Positions 20,410 through 29,755 are shown, counted from the stretch's first letter. The stretch: 64,000 nucleotides of DNA from Tritrichomonas musculus (GCA_039105265.1 JAPFFF010000001.1:7936001-8000000), one strand, 5' to 3'. Notes: generated by a model from the letters alone, not told the origin. Numbers and translations: made by a program.

Positions 20410-21192
20410 ATGCATAAAGCTCGAGAAATATCATGGAGCTTACCAACATATCCAAAATTTGGGATGATTCCTTCTTCTTCTCTTTTTTCAAAAGAGGATA
20501 GGAATGGAAATTACTTAAATTCAATACAGTTATTCTTACATGGATATATAGAATCAACCATAGAAATAGATCCTAATTCAACATCTTATGACATAGAGAA
20601 TCTTTTAGAAACAAAAAATCTTATATTTGTACATAATGGGAGAGTTTTATCTCGTGCATTGTCATTACTGTTTTTGGGTGTAACAGATGGTGACTCATTA
20701 TTTGTTGTTAATGTTCAAAAAAATGAACAGTTACCATCAAAAGCACAAACATATTTGGAGTCACCATTTCAATCTCATCAATTATTTTATCGTCAAAGAC
20801 ACCCCAACTGCGAAAACTACTCTAATGATAATTTTGCCTCAACGTCAGCTTCACCTGATAAATTGGAAAATGGGCTATCATCAATTGAAAAGATAAAATA
20901 CCGATTTGATCAAAAATGGGCTCAAAAATTTAATGACCCTGATTCTGTTTTTGAAAAAATTAAACTATACTCTGATCCTTCTCTAGCCAACGAATCGGCA
21001 AGACTTGAAGATTTATATCGAACCCGTATTGAAGGAAATCTTTCAGCATTCCGCAAGGTTTGCGATCGTTACTCTAAACAGGGTGATAATGTTAATACAA
21101 AACCAACTGAAATAAAAAGTTCAAAAATTCACCCAACTATTTTACCGGAAAAACCAATTTTTCCGTCAACAAAATTGCTTCCGAGTATGTAA
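20410..21192 (+). CDS. Ubiquitin-like-fold protein
   Basis: 260 residues from the ATG at 20410; an upstream in-frame TTG is not needed. Residues about 39-100 (IQLFLHGYIESTIEIDP...DSLFVV) have the strand and turn pattern of a ubiquitin-like beta-grasp: two N-terminal strands, a helix-like IENLLET segment, then FVHNGRVLS matching the IFAGKQLE-type strand, and a closing DGDSLFVV. There is no C-terminal diglycine, so it is a built-in domain and not a conjugated modifier. The C-terminal half is polar with charged helices and Pro-rich phrases. Trichomonads have many such proteins without assigned function. It is followed after 258 bp by the convergent mcm10-like gene. Confidence 0.7.
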   Translation: MHKAREISWSLPTYPKFGMIPSSSLFSKEDRNGNYLNSIQLFLHGYIESTIEIDPNSTSYDIENLLETKNLIFVHNGRVLSRALSLLFLGVTDGDSLFVVNVQKNEQLPSKAQTYLESPFQSHQLFYRQRHPNCENYSNDNFASTSASPDKLENGLSSIEKIKYRFDQKWAQKFNDPDSVFEKIKLYSDPSLANESARLEDLYRTRIEGNLSAFRKVCDRYSKQGDNVNTKPTEIKSSKIHPTILPEKPIFPSTKLLPSM

Positions 21193-21199
21193 TATTATT

Positions 21200-21219
21200 C
21201 GCCGTCGGCGGGTTTTTTT
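21200..21219 (+). terminator. GC hairpin plus T-run just after the stop
   Basis: CGCCG-T-CGGCG at 21200-21210 followed by GG and seven T's lies 8 bases after the stop at 21192. It looks like a bacterial intrinsic terminator, but the stem is only 4-5 bp and this is a eukaryote, so any role in transcript ending is speculative. Confidence 0.25.
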
Positions 21220-21303
21220 ACTTGGGGGCACAGTTTTTAAAAATTTAAAACTAAAGAATAACATTTATTTTTAAATTCAATATATGTATTATTTTTATTT
21301 TAG

Positions 21304-21329
21304 AAAAAAAAAAAAAAAAAAAAAAAAAA
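21304..21329. repeat. Poly-A homopolymer (26 A)
   Basis: A run of 26 A's lies between two convergent genes. Homopolymers of this size recur in the window (26290-26314 A; 47044-47078 T) and sit between genes. Confidence 0.9.
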
Positions 21330-21450
21330 CAAATGTAGACAAAAAACAATATATCATCCTTAGAAATTCTAAATAAGAATAACATTTCTCATTAATTATA
21401 AATTTTATGTATTGATCAAAAATTAAATTTTGAAAACAATAATAAACAAT

Positions 21451-22254
21451 CTATAAAACAATGATATCACCTTCATTAAGACCAACTCCAATCTTATGAT
21501 CTTTACATGGATTTATGAGTTTGCTAATTTTTGTTAACCTTGATCCTCTATGGTTTTCAAAATATTTGGTCAAATAATCATCGGGAAGCTTGATTTGTGG
21601 ACCATGAAATACACTTGGTATTCTTTCAGGCGATGTCAATGGTGAAAAATCTTGTTGGAATTTCATTTGGTTTTGTGCCATCTTTAGCATAGGGCGGTCA
21701 TCAGCTGACTTCATTACTAGTTGATGGCAATGAAAATCACAAGTAGGACCATTTCTGATATCTACAAAAGTTGTACATTTATCGCTATGATTTGTTTCGC
21801 ATTGAGAACATTTAACTACTTTTTCACAATGACCGATTTTTATGATTTGATCTGAACTTCTAATTCTTAATGTAATGCTTACTTCTGCGTTCGCAAACGC
21901 AATCATGTCAAATTTTTGAAGTGTTGGGTACTCTTCTGCTAGTAATGAAAACTTGGTATTTTTTAAATCGCTGATAGACAGTACTGATTGGGCTATATCA
22001 CAAACACAAGCAATAGTAAAAAAAGATCTTCCAGATAGTCTAGGCGATATTTCATTTAAAGGAACATATTTAATATATTTTTCAAGTTTTTTGAGTGCAC
22101 TTAGCTTAACACAAGTTTTATCGAAGTTAAAATGATACATATTTTGAAAACCTCCATGAAAAACAGGAACATTTTTAAAAGGGTGCTTGCCCAAAGATTT
22201 AATTTTCTTAACTTTCTCTTGATCTGGTGTAATGTTATCAATAAAGGATTTCAT
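21451..22254 (-). CDS. MCM10: Compact Mcm10-like replication factor
   Basis: 267 residues. Residues about 71-145 (PRLSGRSFFTIACVCD, ISDLKNTKFSLLAEEYPTL, FDMIAFANAEV) match the OB-fold of Mcm10, including the 'SDLKxxxxSL' strand and the 'G/F-x-N-A' turn. A zinc-binding motif follows, with Cys149/Cys152, Cys160, Cys172 and His175, and HSDKCTTFVDIRNGPTCDFH parallels the Mcm10/primase zinc finger (GxPCTxxVN...CxYH). Mcm10 loads onto origins, binds DNA and the MCM2-7 helicase, and helps activate it. Yeast and animal proteins are two to three times longer; here the N-terminal coiled coil and C-terminal domain are reduced or missing. It starts at 22254, 5 bases behind a TCAATA (22264-22259). MCM2 is in the same window but 15 kb away. 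Confidence 0.75.
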   Translation of the reverse strand: MKSFIDNITPDQEKVKKIKSLGKHPFKNVPVFHGGFQNMYHFNFDKTCVKLSALKKLEKYIKYVPLNEISPRLSGRSFFTIACVCDIAQSVLSISDLKNTKFSLLAEEYPTLQKFDMIAFANAEVSITLRIRSSDQIIKIGHCEKVVKCSQCETNHSDKCTTFVDIRNGPTCDFHCHQLVMKSADDRPMLKMAQNQMKFQQDFSPLTSPERIPSVFHGPQIKLPDDYLTKYFENHRGSRLTKISKLINPCKDHKIGVGLNEGDIIVL

Positions 22255-22778
22255 TCTGTATTGAGATTAATAAAATACATCACTATATTCTGGCGCGTAT
22301 TCTTAAAATTAACATACTTAATTCAATTTTGAGAAAGAATCAAAAAACTTTTTGAAAATACATTGAAAATAATTGCGCAATTATTTTCTGATAAATCAAA
22401 TGAAGCAATTATTTCGATTTATTTTAATCAATTTAAATACAATTTCTTCATAATGCTGGATTTTAAAATATATATCTTCAGGCTGAGGATATAATGCCTG
22501 AGTCAGTCATTAAAAATTAATAATTGAGATTACACAATGATTTCTAATTGGTCATTTTAATATAAGGGAGAAACAAAATGAAATAACACCTATTTGTTGG
22601 CTAAACATTTAAATTTTTGGGACTATTTATTATATAATTTGAGTAATATAACTCAATTATTCAAAAAACATAAAAACTTTTTTTTACCGACTAATGGAGC
22701 ATGAAAAAATGAACTTTTTGAATAGTTTTTTTGGTTGACATACCTCTAAAAAACATTATTTATATTTTTCTATTTTAA
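22255..22778. other. AT-rich DNA upstream of mcm10-like gene
   Basis: About 520 bp of A/T-rich DNA. Near the start, TCAATA on the minus strand (22264-22259) may be the initiator for the mcm10-like gene. Otherwise nothing was recognised up to the TTAA-flanked element. Confidence 0.45.
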
Positions 22779-23238
22779 GTGGGACGTTTCTGAGATCTCA
22801 TAGAATCTAAAAATTAGCCTTGCAAATTCATAAAAATGATCGTTTTTCCATTCAATTTTAAAATCGAAATAACACCATGGTTTATGATGTTAATAAATCA
22901 ATATCATAGCAAATGCAAATTAAAACGATTTGTGAAAAAAAGTATGGGAACCAAATTGTGAATTAAATATTTAAAATGAAAAAATTACCCTATTTCACCA
23001 AATTTATCATCAATTTGATATTTTAAAACAATTAAAGGTTTTATTAAAAAAAATTCATTTCCATATTTTTTTTGTAAATTTAGCCTGTTATTAATTGCCA
23101 AAGTATCAATACAAACGATTGCAAATTGAATGATTTATTTTCACTTTTCGATTCCTTCATATTTAACTTAGTGTACGTTTAATAACTACTAATTTGATGG
23201 TCAAATTTTAAATTCTATGAGATCTCAGAAACGTCCCC
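22779..23238. mobile_element. 460-bp MITE with long TIRs and TTAA flanks
   Basis: The 26 bases at 22781-22806 (starting GGGACGTTTCTGAGATCTCA) recur as an exact reverse complement at 23212-23237, and weaker pairing extends the TIRs to about 40 bp. TTAA lies directly outside both ends (22775-22778 and 23239-23242), as expected for piggyBac-type target duplication. The 400-bp interior is A/T-rich and non-coding, so it is non-autonomous. No second copy was found in the window. Family assignment rests on TTAA alone. Confidence 0.7.
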
Positions 23239-23244
23239 TTAAGG

Positions 23245-23603
23245 GTGTACAAATTGGATATTTTAACCGTTTTTTGGATTTTTTTTTTTTTTTAGTTTTG
23301 GATAACGGTTTTATTTTGAATTACTATTTGTCTATATAGAATTATTAAAAAAAAAAACAATAAATTCTTTATTTTTGCATATTTTTGTGCATTTGCTGTT
23401 AATTAAATTAGTTATGCATTGGGTTTTTTAATTTTCTTTGATGCAAAATAAAGAAAATGACAGAAATTACAAAAAATCCAAAAAAATTAATGTAAACTAT
23501 AGAATTGATTTTTTATATGAAAAAATGAAAAATCCAAACTGGATTTTTTTTTCCATCCAGGATAACGGTTATCCCTCGATAAAGTCCAAAATGGACAGGA
23601 TTA
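23245..23603 (+). repeat. Dispersed repeat family A, copy 1 (about 360 bp)
   Basis: Nearly the whole segment reappears at 52630-53130, including ATTTGTCTATATAGAATT, TTTTTGCATATTTTTGTGCA and GGATAACGGTTATCC. Its ends are weakly inverted (TCCAAATTGGAT-like on the left, complement of TCCAAAATGGACAGGATTA on the right), so it may be a MITE. Internal GGATAACGG motifs occur on both sides. It begins within 7 bases of the end of the TTAA element. It has no coding capacity. Confidence 0.75.
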
Positions 23604-23767
23604 TCTCTGTTATTTCTTATACATTAAGAGATATTTTTAAATCATGAAATTTTAGAAATGATGATCATGATTTCAACAGACAAATAGAGATTGAATAAGT
23701 TTTTTAAAAACGAGTTTGGAAATTTAAATGAGCTCTTAAAAAAAGTAATTTTTCAATAATAAGATTT

Positions 23768-24466
23768 TTGAGTGATTTGTATGAGCATTTAATTTATAAA
23801 TTGCAGCGAAAATCTAGTATCAATCGTACAGGCCAGGTCAACGATCAAGTTTTTAGGCCTCCAAACCCAGGCCCAAAAGTTACTGATAATTATTTTCCAA
23901 GGGAACAAATGGATAAAGTTTCACAAACTTATAAAAACATAGACCTTCGACAAGCTGTCAAACTTCCTGAAGGTGAAGATCTTAACGAATGGCTCGCTAG
24001 AAATGTGTCAGATTTTTATCGCCAAGTTTCAATGCTTTATTCAACAATTACTGAATTCTGTACACCAGAACATTGCCAGTTCATGAGTGCTGGTCCAGGA
24101 TATCGTTATCGCTGGTCAGATGATAGTTGTCCATCGCCAATCGATTTATCAGCCCCACAATATATTACCCGTTTACTCAATTGGACAAATTCTCTCCTTG
24201 AAGATGAAAATATTTTTCCTTCAGCTTTAAACGCACCATTTCCAGATGATTTTGTTGATATTGTTAAGATAATAATGAAGAGGTTGTTCAGATTTTATGC
24301 TCATTGTTATTATCATCATCTTGATAATTTCAAATCTTTGAATATGGATATACTATTATCGACTTGCTTCAAGCATTTCATTCTTTTTGCACATGAATTT
24401 AATTTGATACAGCCAGATCAACTTGAACCTCTCCGCGATTTTATTGATTCATTATTGAAATCTTAA
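23768..24466 (+). CDS. MOB1: MOB1 kinase activator (no upstream ATG)
   Basis: MOB1 binds and activates NDR/LATS kinases in mitotic exit and Hippo-type signalling. The core is strongly conserved: LRQAVKLPEGEDLNEWLA, then MLYSTITEFCTPEHC, MSAGPGYRYRW, SAPQYI, and RLFRFYAHCYYHHLDNF. Numbered from 23768, the zinc ligands are Cys98, Cys103, His179 and His184, all present. Family-like sequence (FRPPNPGPKVTDNYF) starts at about residue 29, but there is no in-frame ATG between the upstream stop at 23729 and codon 48 (23909). The start given is a TTG used as a limit. The first exon may be missing, split off by an intron, or replaced by the repeats that end 150 bp upstream. Length otherwise matches the family. 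Confidence 0.92.
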   Translation: MSDLYEHLIYKLQRKSSINRTGQVNDQVFRPPNPGPKVTDNYFPREQMDKVSQTYKNIDLRQAVKLPEGEDLNEWLARNVSDFYRQVSMLYSTITEFCTPEHCQFMSAGPGYRYRWSDDSCPSPIDLSAPQYITRLLNWTNSLLEDENIFPSALNAPFPDDFVDIVKIIMKRLFRFYAHCYYHHLDNFKSLNMDILLSTCFKHFILFAHEFNLIQPDQLEPLRDFIDSLLKS

Positions 24467-25102
24467 CTTTTTTCAACATATTTATATTGATTATTATTAT
24501 TATTATTTTTTAAAATGTATTTGATGAAATAAATTTTTCGTAATTTTGACATCTAAATTTCAACTTTCTATTTACTGTATATTAGCTAATTTCACATAAT
24601 ACATCAATTTTAAGGTTAATGCTTTTTGCAAAATCTTATTATAATTTAAATATAGCAAACTAAATGCTAAATCTTATTATTATCGATCAATTATAACACT
24701 ATAAAAGAAATAACACTATAAAAGAAAGGCATTTAAATTATAACTTGAACATAAATGATTTCAATGTATAAGTATTAACATTGAGAAACATTAATAAAAA
24801 AAAAGTTAACATTTAATATAAATTTCTAAAATATAAAAGCATTTTTGCTGATAAATTAAATATCGAAGACAATCAAACCATGTTGGATCACATGTTATTT
24901 TTTCCAAAGAAAAAGAGTATCGTTTTCCCTTCAAAATGGGCGTTACCGCTTTTGCATCATAATTTGGTCATAAAAAGCCGTATTGCTTTTATTTGAATAA
25001 AAAATTCACAAAAAACTCAGTTAACCATTTCAAAATTATTTTGGCTTTCAATTTTCAAATCAAATCAATTCAATTTTGTAAAGCGAGAATTTTCAATTCA
25101 CT
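24467..25102. other. AT-rich intergenic region with a 17-bp tandem duplication
   Basis: 636 bp. TAACACTATAAAAGAAA occurs twice in a row at 24694-24710 and 24711-24727 without a mismatch. A TCACTA at 25098-25103 overlaps the next start codon and could act as an initiator. Nothing else was recognised. Confidence 0.55.
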
Positions 25103-26194
25103 ATGGAAGATCTCATCAAAGTTGTTACTCACTTCAAGATTGAAGGAACAATTGAAAGCGTTCAACCTCTTGGCGAAGGACTCATTAATAAGTCTTATGT
25201 TGCTAAAACCAAAGAATCAGACAAACCTGATTATGTTCTTCAAAGGATTAACAATTCCATCTTTCAGGATGTTGATCTTCTTCAAGGAAACATCTTAGCT
25301 GTTACAGGACACATCAGAAAGAAGCTCATTGAAAGAAAAGAAACAGATATTGAACGTAAAGTTCTCAAATTCATTGACTCAGACCAAAATAAACTCTGCT
25401 ACTACAAAGATGAAGAAAACTCTTACTGGAGACTAATGATTAAAATACCTGAATCTGTTACGCACGAACAAGTCAATGCAGAATACTCTTACACAGCAGG
25501 CAAAATGTTTGGTGATTTTGAAGCAATGCTGGCTGATATTCCAGACAAATTGGGCGAAACCATTCCAGACTTCCATAACATGGAGTTCAGGCTTAAGCAA
25601 CTCCGTGATGCTGTTAAAGATAACAAAGCAGGTCGTGTTGATGAAGTTAAATATTATATAGACGAAATTGAAAAGCGCGCTGACGAAATGTGCAAAGCAG
25701 AACGACTTTATAGAGAAGGAAAATTACCAAAAAGAATTTGCCATTGCGATACCAAAGTTAACAATATGTTATTTGACAAGGGTGGCAAAGCTTTATGTGT
25801 CATTGATCTTGACACTGTTATGCCATCATTTATCTTTTCCGACTATGGCGACTTCTTAAGAACAGGCGCTAGCACCGTTCTTGAAGACGATCCAGATTTA
25901 GATAAAGTTGCATTCAAATTCGATATTTTCGAAGCCTTCACAAAGGGATATTTGGAATCCGCAAAGACATTCTTGACTCCAATCGAAATCGAAAACATGC
26001 CATATGCAGTAGCTCTTTTCCCATATATGCAATGCGCTCGTTTCTTGACAGATTACATAAATGGTGATACTTACTACATGATTAAGTATCCCACACACAA
26101 TCTGGTTAGAACTAAGAACCAGTTGAAGCTTTTACAATCTGTTGAAGCTCACAAAAAGCAGATGGAAGATTTTATCCAAAACTGCCTTCATTAA
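25103..26194 (+). CDS. APH-fold phosphotransferase, N-acetylhexosamine-kinase-like
   Basis: 363 residues with the aminoglycoside/choline kinase fold. The Brenner motif is HCDTKVNN (His214, Asp216, Asn221) and the metal-binding motif is IDLDT (Asp235, Asp237), followed by YGDFLRTGAS. The N-lobe phrase EGLINKSYVAK matches the nucleotide-binding strand pair. The overall layout (long YxRLMxxIP segment, KxLPxRICHCDTKxNN) is like bacterial enzymes annotated as N-acetylhexosamine 1-kinases or 'mucin desulfatase' neighbours. A role in phosphorylating amino sugars salvaged from host mucin fits the lifestyle of gut and genital parasites. Substrate is inferred only. Bacterial origin by lateral transfer is plausible. 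Its GC content is somewhat higher than that of flanking intergenic DNA. Confidence 0.82.
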   Translation: MEDLIKVVTHFKIEGTIESVQPLGEGLINKSYVAKTKESDKPDYVLQRINNSIFQDVDLLQGNILAVTGHIRKKLIERKETDIERKVLKFIDSDQNKLCYYKDEENSYWRLMIKIPESVTHEQVNAEYSYTAGKMFGDFEAMLADIPDKLGETIPDFHNMEFRLKQLRDAVKDNKAGRVDEVKYYIDEIEKRADEMCKAERLYREGKLPKRICHCDTKVNNMLFDKGGKALCVIDLDTVMPSFIFSDYGDFLRTGASTVLEDDPDLDKVAFKFDIFEAFTKGYLESAKTFLTPIEIENMPYAVALFPYMQCARFLTDYINGDTYYMIKYPTHNLVRTKNQLKLLQSVEAHKKQMEDFIQNCLH

Positions 26195-26289
26195 AAATAA
26201 ATAGTTTTTCCTCCCATTTTTATTAATTTATTTATTTTTACTTCGAAAAGCATTTTAAAATTGAATGGTAAGTTTGATGTTAAAGCATC

Positions 26290-26314
26290 AAAAAAAAAAA
26301 AAAAAAAAAAAAAA
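26290..26314. repeat. Poly-A homopolymer (25 A)
   Basis: An A-run lies between the convergent kinase-like and APC8 genes, within their 150-bp shared 3' spacer. Confidence 0.85.
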
Positions 26315-26344
26315 GAAATACAGTTTGGTTTATTATATAATGCT

Positions 26345-27925
26345 TCATTTTCTCTCGCTCCGAATATCTTTCATAAGTGCGTTTCCCTCAGCAACAGCAC
26401 TTGGATCAAACATTAATCTCTGTGCGTACATCTCAGCTTTATCCAAATTGTTCTTACTTCTAAAGTACTGTGCAAGGAACAAAATCGCTTCCTTTGCTTC
26501 TTCTTTTTTCGCCGATTCTTCATCTTCAACATATTTTTCTGTATAATTTTCAAAACAAAACGCAGCCCGATCTTCATCGCCTTCTTCTTTATACAACTTA
26601 GCAAGTTTATAAATCGCTATTCCATCACTATCAACATTACAAACAGCTCGTTGATAGCATTTAATTGCATTATCACGCTCCATTAGCTCTTCATAACACT
26701 CACCAAGCGCCATCCACATTCGAGTATCAGATGGATTCATAGTAACAGCTTTTCTGTAATATAAAATAGCTTGATATGGCATTTTGGACATTTCAAATGC
26801 TCGTCCAAGTCCATAAAGTGCTCGGAAATCCCGCGGATTTGCTTCATACGCTTTTGTATAGGCTGCAATAGCAGCTGATATATTTTCTAATTCAACAAAC
26901 TCATGTCCAATGAGTGTCCATGCAAAACCAAAAGTTGAATCAAATCGTAATGCCATAGCAAAATGTGAAATAGCTTCCTCATGACGTCCATTTATTGCAA
27001 AGAAGTTTCCAGAAACGGTCAATGACTCTGGGCGGAATTTATCGATTTTATTAAGAGTTTGGGCAAGTTGCGAAAGACCAGCGACATCTTCCTTTACAAA
27101 AAGTAAGTTGGAATATAATTCAAGCGTTTCAAGGCGATAAGGATCGACTTTTCTGAGTTCTTCGAATAATTGTTGAGAACGTTCAAAATCTCTATGATGA
27201 TATCGAACTGTAGCTTCAAGTGCGATTATAGATGGAGTTCGAGGCAAAGTTATTGTTTGAATAAGGCGAAGTGCAGCTTCTGTTTGTTGCAGTTCGGCAA
27301 ATAACTCAATTCGAAATATTTGTGAAGTCCAATGCTTTGGAAGAGATCCAAAAGAAGGTGCTATCACAGAATCATCAAAACGAACTAATAATGAAATAAG
27401 AAGTTGCCAAGCGCTTCGATTAAGAGGAAATGAATTAAGACTATTTAATAGAAATGGTAATGCATCTTTATGACGACCACCTTTCACAAGAATTGAAGAG
27501 TATATATATAAATTAACAGCGTCTAATTTTTCAACAAATGGCTTAATTTCTTCAATGAGAGAATCATAAGATTCATATGATGATAAACCTGATGAAGGAA
27601 AACCTTCTAAAAAAGAACCTGACTCAATAAGAGATTGTTCGATTTCTTGTTGCGTATCGTTTAATCTTGATAAAAATCGTAGCCCAATTGAAGGTTGGTC
27701 GGTACAATTTTCTAAAGTTTTTACAACTTTTTTATATTCTCTAATTTTGAATTGTGATTGTGCAAGTAAAAATTGGGGCGATTGATCTTCCAATTCAATA
27801 GTTGAATCAAATGGCGTTGCAGATAAAAACTCGAGAACCCATGCTGCTGATTGAAATAGACAGCGGTCTGATAAAATTTTATAAGCGTTAATCAATTCAT
27901 TCTGGTCGAGAATCTCAGGTTCCAT
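26345..27925 (-). CDS. CDC23: APC8/CDC23, anaphase-promoting complex TPR subunit
   Basis: 526 residues made almost entirely of TPR repeats. The C-terminal half matches APC8 closely: KIDKFRPESLTVSGNFFAIN, then FGFAWTLIGHEFVELENISA, YEANPRDFRALYGLGRAFEM, MPYQAILYYRKAVTMNPSD and MALGECYEELMERDNAIKCY. The 'WTLxGHExxE' and 'RDxRAxYGLGxxxE' phrases are diagnostic for APC8 over APC3 or APC6. The APC/C is the ubiquitin ligase that triggers anaphase and mitotic exit; APC8 is a scaffold that contacts APC1 and the coactivator. Length agrees with the family. It converges with the kinase-like gene, whose stop is 150 bp away. No break is visible. Confidence 0.93.
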   Translation of the reverse strand: MEPEILDQNELINAYKILSDRCLFQSAAWVLEFLSATPFDSTIELEDQSPQFLLAQSQFKIREYKKVVKTLENCTDQPSIGLRFLSRLNDTQQEIEQSLIESGSFLEGFPSSGLSSYESYDSLIEEIKPFVEKLDAVNLYIYSSILVKGGRHKDALPFLLNSLNSFPLNRSAWQLLISLLVRFDDSVIAPSFGSLPKHWTSQIFRIELFAELQQTEAALRLIQTITLPRTPSIIALEATVRYHHRDFERSQQLFEELRKVDPYRLETLELYSNLLFVKEDVAGLSQLAQTLNKIDKFRPESLTVSGNFFAINGRHEEAISHFAMALRFDSTFGFAWTLIGHEFVELENISAAIAAYTKAYEANPRDFRALYGLGRAFEMSKMPYQAILYYRKAVTMNPSDTRMWMALGECYEELMERDNAIKCYQRAVCNVDSDGIAIYKLAKLYKEEGDEDRAAFCFENYTEKYVEDEESAKKEEAKEAILFLAQYFRSKNNLDKAEMYAQRLMFDPSAVAEGNALMKDIRSERK

Positions 27926-28177
27926 TTTTCTTATTTTTAAACGGCTACCTTATTCTCAATTTCGGATTTTCATGAAATCAAATGAATAATAAAAGAAATT
28001 TATGGTATCCATTGACTTTTTGCTCATGAATATGATTTTTTTCCCCTCATAACAATTGAGATAAATTCATTATTTCTGTATATCGACATCAAAATTTTTA
28101 AAATTAACCGTATTTTTTTCTCGTTAAAATTAACCATAACGATTTTTGGTGTTATAAATTTTTTTATATCAATATAG

Positions 28178-29755
28178 ATGCGCAAATCTCGCCCTTTGAC
28201 AGCACCTGCTTCACGGTTTAAAAAAAAGCGTTTTCCACCTGAAATCACTGGAATCCCTTCATGCACCGCTTCTCCAAGAATTAATTCAACACGCCCTCTG
28301 AGTTCTATTCAACGCCCAGTTTCGGCGCCAATAACACCTGCTCGAAATCAATTTGATGAATTATCTAGTACTTTTGAAAATTTTGCTGAACAAACGTCAG
28401 TTAATATTACGTCTCCTTTCCTTGTTGCTCAATTCAATCGTTTTAGTACGAATTTCAATCATTTTTGCGATATTTCATCTACTATTAAGAATTCTTTTTT
28501 CGGAAACTATGCACAAAGAATGAAGATAAATAACTCAGCAATTATAGTCCAAGCACGTACAATGATGGAAGAATGGAACGATTTTCAACATTTTTTCATC
28601 GAAGTTAAAGCTATAAACATCGTTCCAATTTACAAATTAATCTCAAATTGCCTAACTAATCTCTCATCTGCAATTAATGATTGTTATGATCTTTGTGGTG
28701 TTGGTTCTCGATTTGAAACTATTCCAAAGCCATTTCAAAGATACATTGACGAAGAAATCAAATCATTAAATCACGAAGCATTGTGCATTTGTAATGAAAG
28801 AGTGAAAACTATTGATCCATATGACTATTACAATCGTACAATAATTTTCATCCAAAAAACTCAAGGAAAACTTTTAAATTCTTTCTTCAAAAACAGAATG
28901 ACAACTGCTGATGTAATGAGAAGGAAAATGGCTTTAAACATTGCATATGAAGATTTAGTTAAAAATTTAAATGGAACACAAAATTTTGATTTCCTGGCAA
29001 AGGAAGTTGAAGATCAAATCATTTTAATGAATCAATCAATAGGTGATCTTTACAATTCGCTTCATTTACCTATACAGCTCAGAAAAGTTAAGCCCATTCT
29101 TGATGATGAAGGACGAAGTTTGAATTTATCAATTTTAAGACCTGCAGCTGCAATGATAATTGACAAGACAGAAGCTGTCAAAGAATCGTCAAGAAGAGCT
29201 GAATCAATCAAAGCACAAATTGAAAAGGTTGAAAGCAGACTTCAAAATCGAAAGAAAAATTCAAATCAAAATGAAATCGCTAATAATAATGAAAATAATA
29301 AAAACAATGAAAATACAAATTACAATAATGATAACGACAATAATTCCAAAAATACTAATAATCATGATGATATTGATAAAAATGAAATCAAAAATGACAA
29401 TGATGATAAAAACGATAAAGATGAAATCAAAAAAGATAATGATAATAATAACGATAAAGATGAAACCAACAATGAAAACGATGATGATAAAAGAAACACC
29501 AATACTAATGATGAAAAGAACATTGATGCAGAAGAAAAAACTATTATTGAGAACAAAAGTTATTCAAACAGTAATAATGATCCTAGTGAAAATAAAATAG
29601 ACACTATATCTAATATTGAAACTGATAATAATAACAACAATAATAATACAAATGATAATACTGAGAGCAATAATAATAATGAAAACAATAATGATATTCA
29701 AAGTGATGCAAATTTGGTTAAAAACGATTCATCTGAACAAAAGGAAGAAAAATAA
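28178..29755 (+). CDS. Hypothetical protein with Asn/Asp-rich tail
   Basis: 525 residues. A basic, Ser/Pro-rich N-terminus (MRKSRPLTAPASRFKKKRF) leads into a helical region at about residues 60-330 without a recognised family. A coiled segment covers about 330-365 (AVKESSRRAESIKAQIEKVE). The last 150 residues are low-complexity, mainly Asn, Asp, Glu and Lys. Such tails are typical of AT-rich protist genomes. It starts 4 bases after a TCAATA at 28169-28174, which may be its initiator. It is divergent from APC8 with 252 bp between starts. The 'RPxTAPxxR' start resembles flagellum-associated proteins in general, but this is not strong enough to assign. Confidence 0.75.
   Translation: MRKSRPLTAPASRFKKKRFPPEITGIPSCTASPRINSTRPLSSIQRPVSAPITPARNQFDELSSTFENFAEQTSVNITSPFLVAQFNRFSTNFNHFCDISSTIKNSFFGNYAQRMKINNSAIIVQARTMMEEWNDFQHFFIEVKAINIVPIYKLISNCLTNLSSAINDCYDLCGVGSRFETIPKPFQRYIDEEIKSLNHEALCICNERVKTIDPYDYYNRTIIFIQKTQGKLLNSFFKNRMTTADVMRRKMALNIAYEDLVKNLNGTQNFDFLAKEVEDQIILMNQSIGDLYNSLHLPIQLRKVKPILDDEGRSLNLSILRPAAAMIIDKTEAVKESSRRAESIKAQIEKVESRLQNRKKNSNQNEIANNNENNKNNENTNYNNDNDNNSKNTNNHDDIDKNEIKNDNDDKNDKDEIKKDNDNNNDKDETNNENDDDKRNTNTNDEKNIDAEEKTIIENKSYSNSNNDPSENKIDTISNIETDNNNNNNNTNDNTESNNNNENNNDIQSDANLVKNDSSEQKEEK

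Noticed and set aside
23780-23808. GTATGA...TTGCAG segment as an intron before MOB1
   Set aside because: The upstream part then reads an in-frame TGA and supplies no ATG; the branch-point motif is absent.
29160-29600. 146-codon frame overlapping the Asn-rich gene
   Set aside because: Shadow of the low-complexity tail in another frame.
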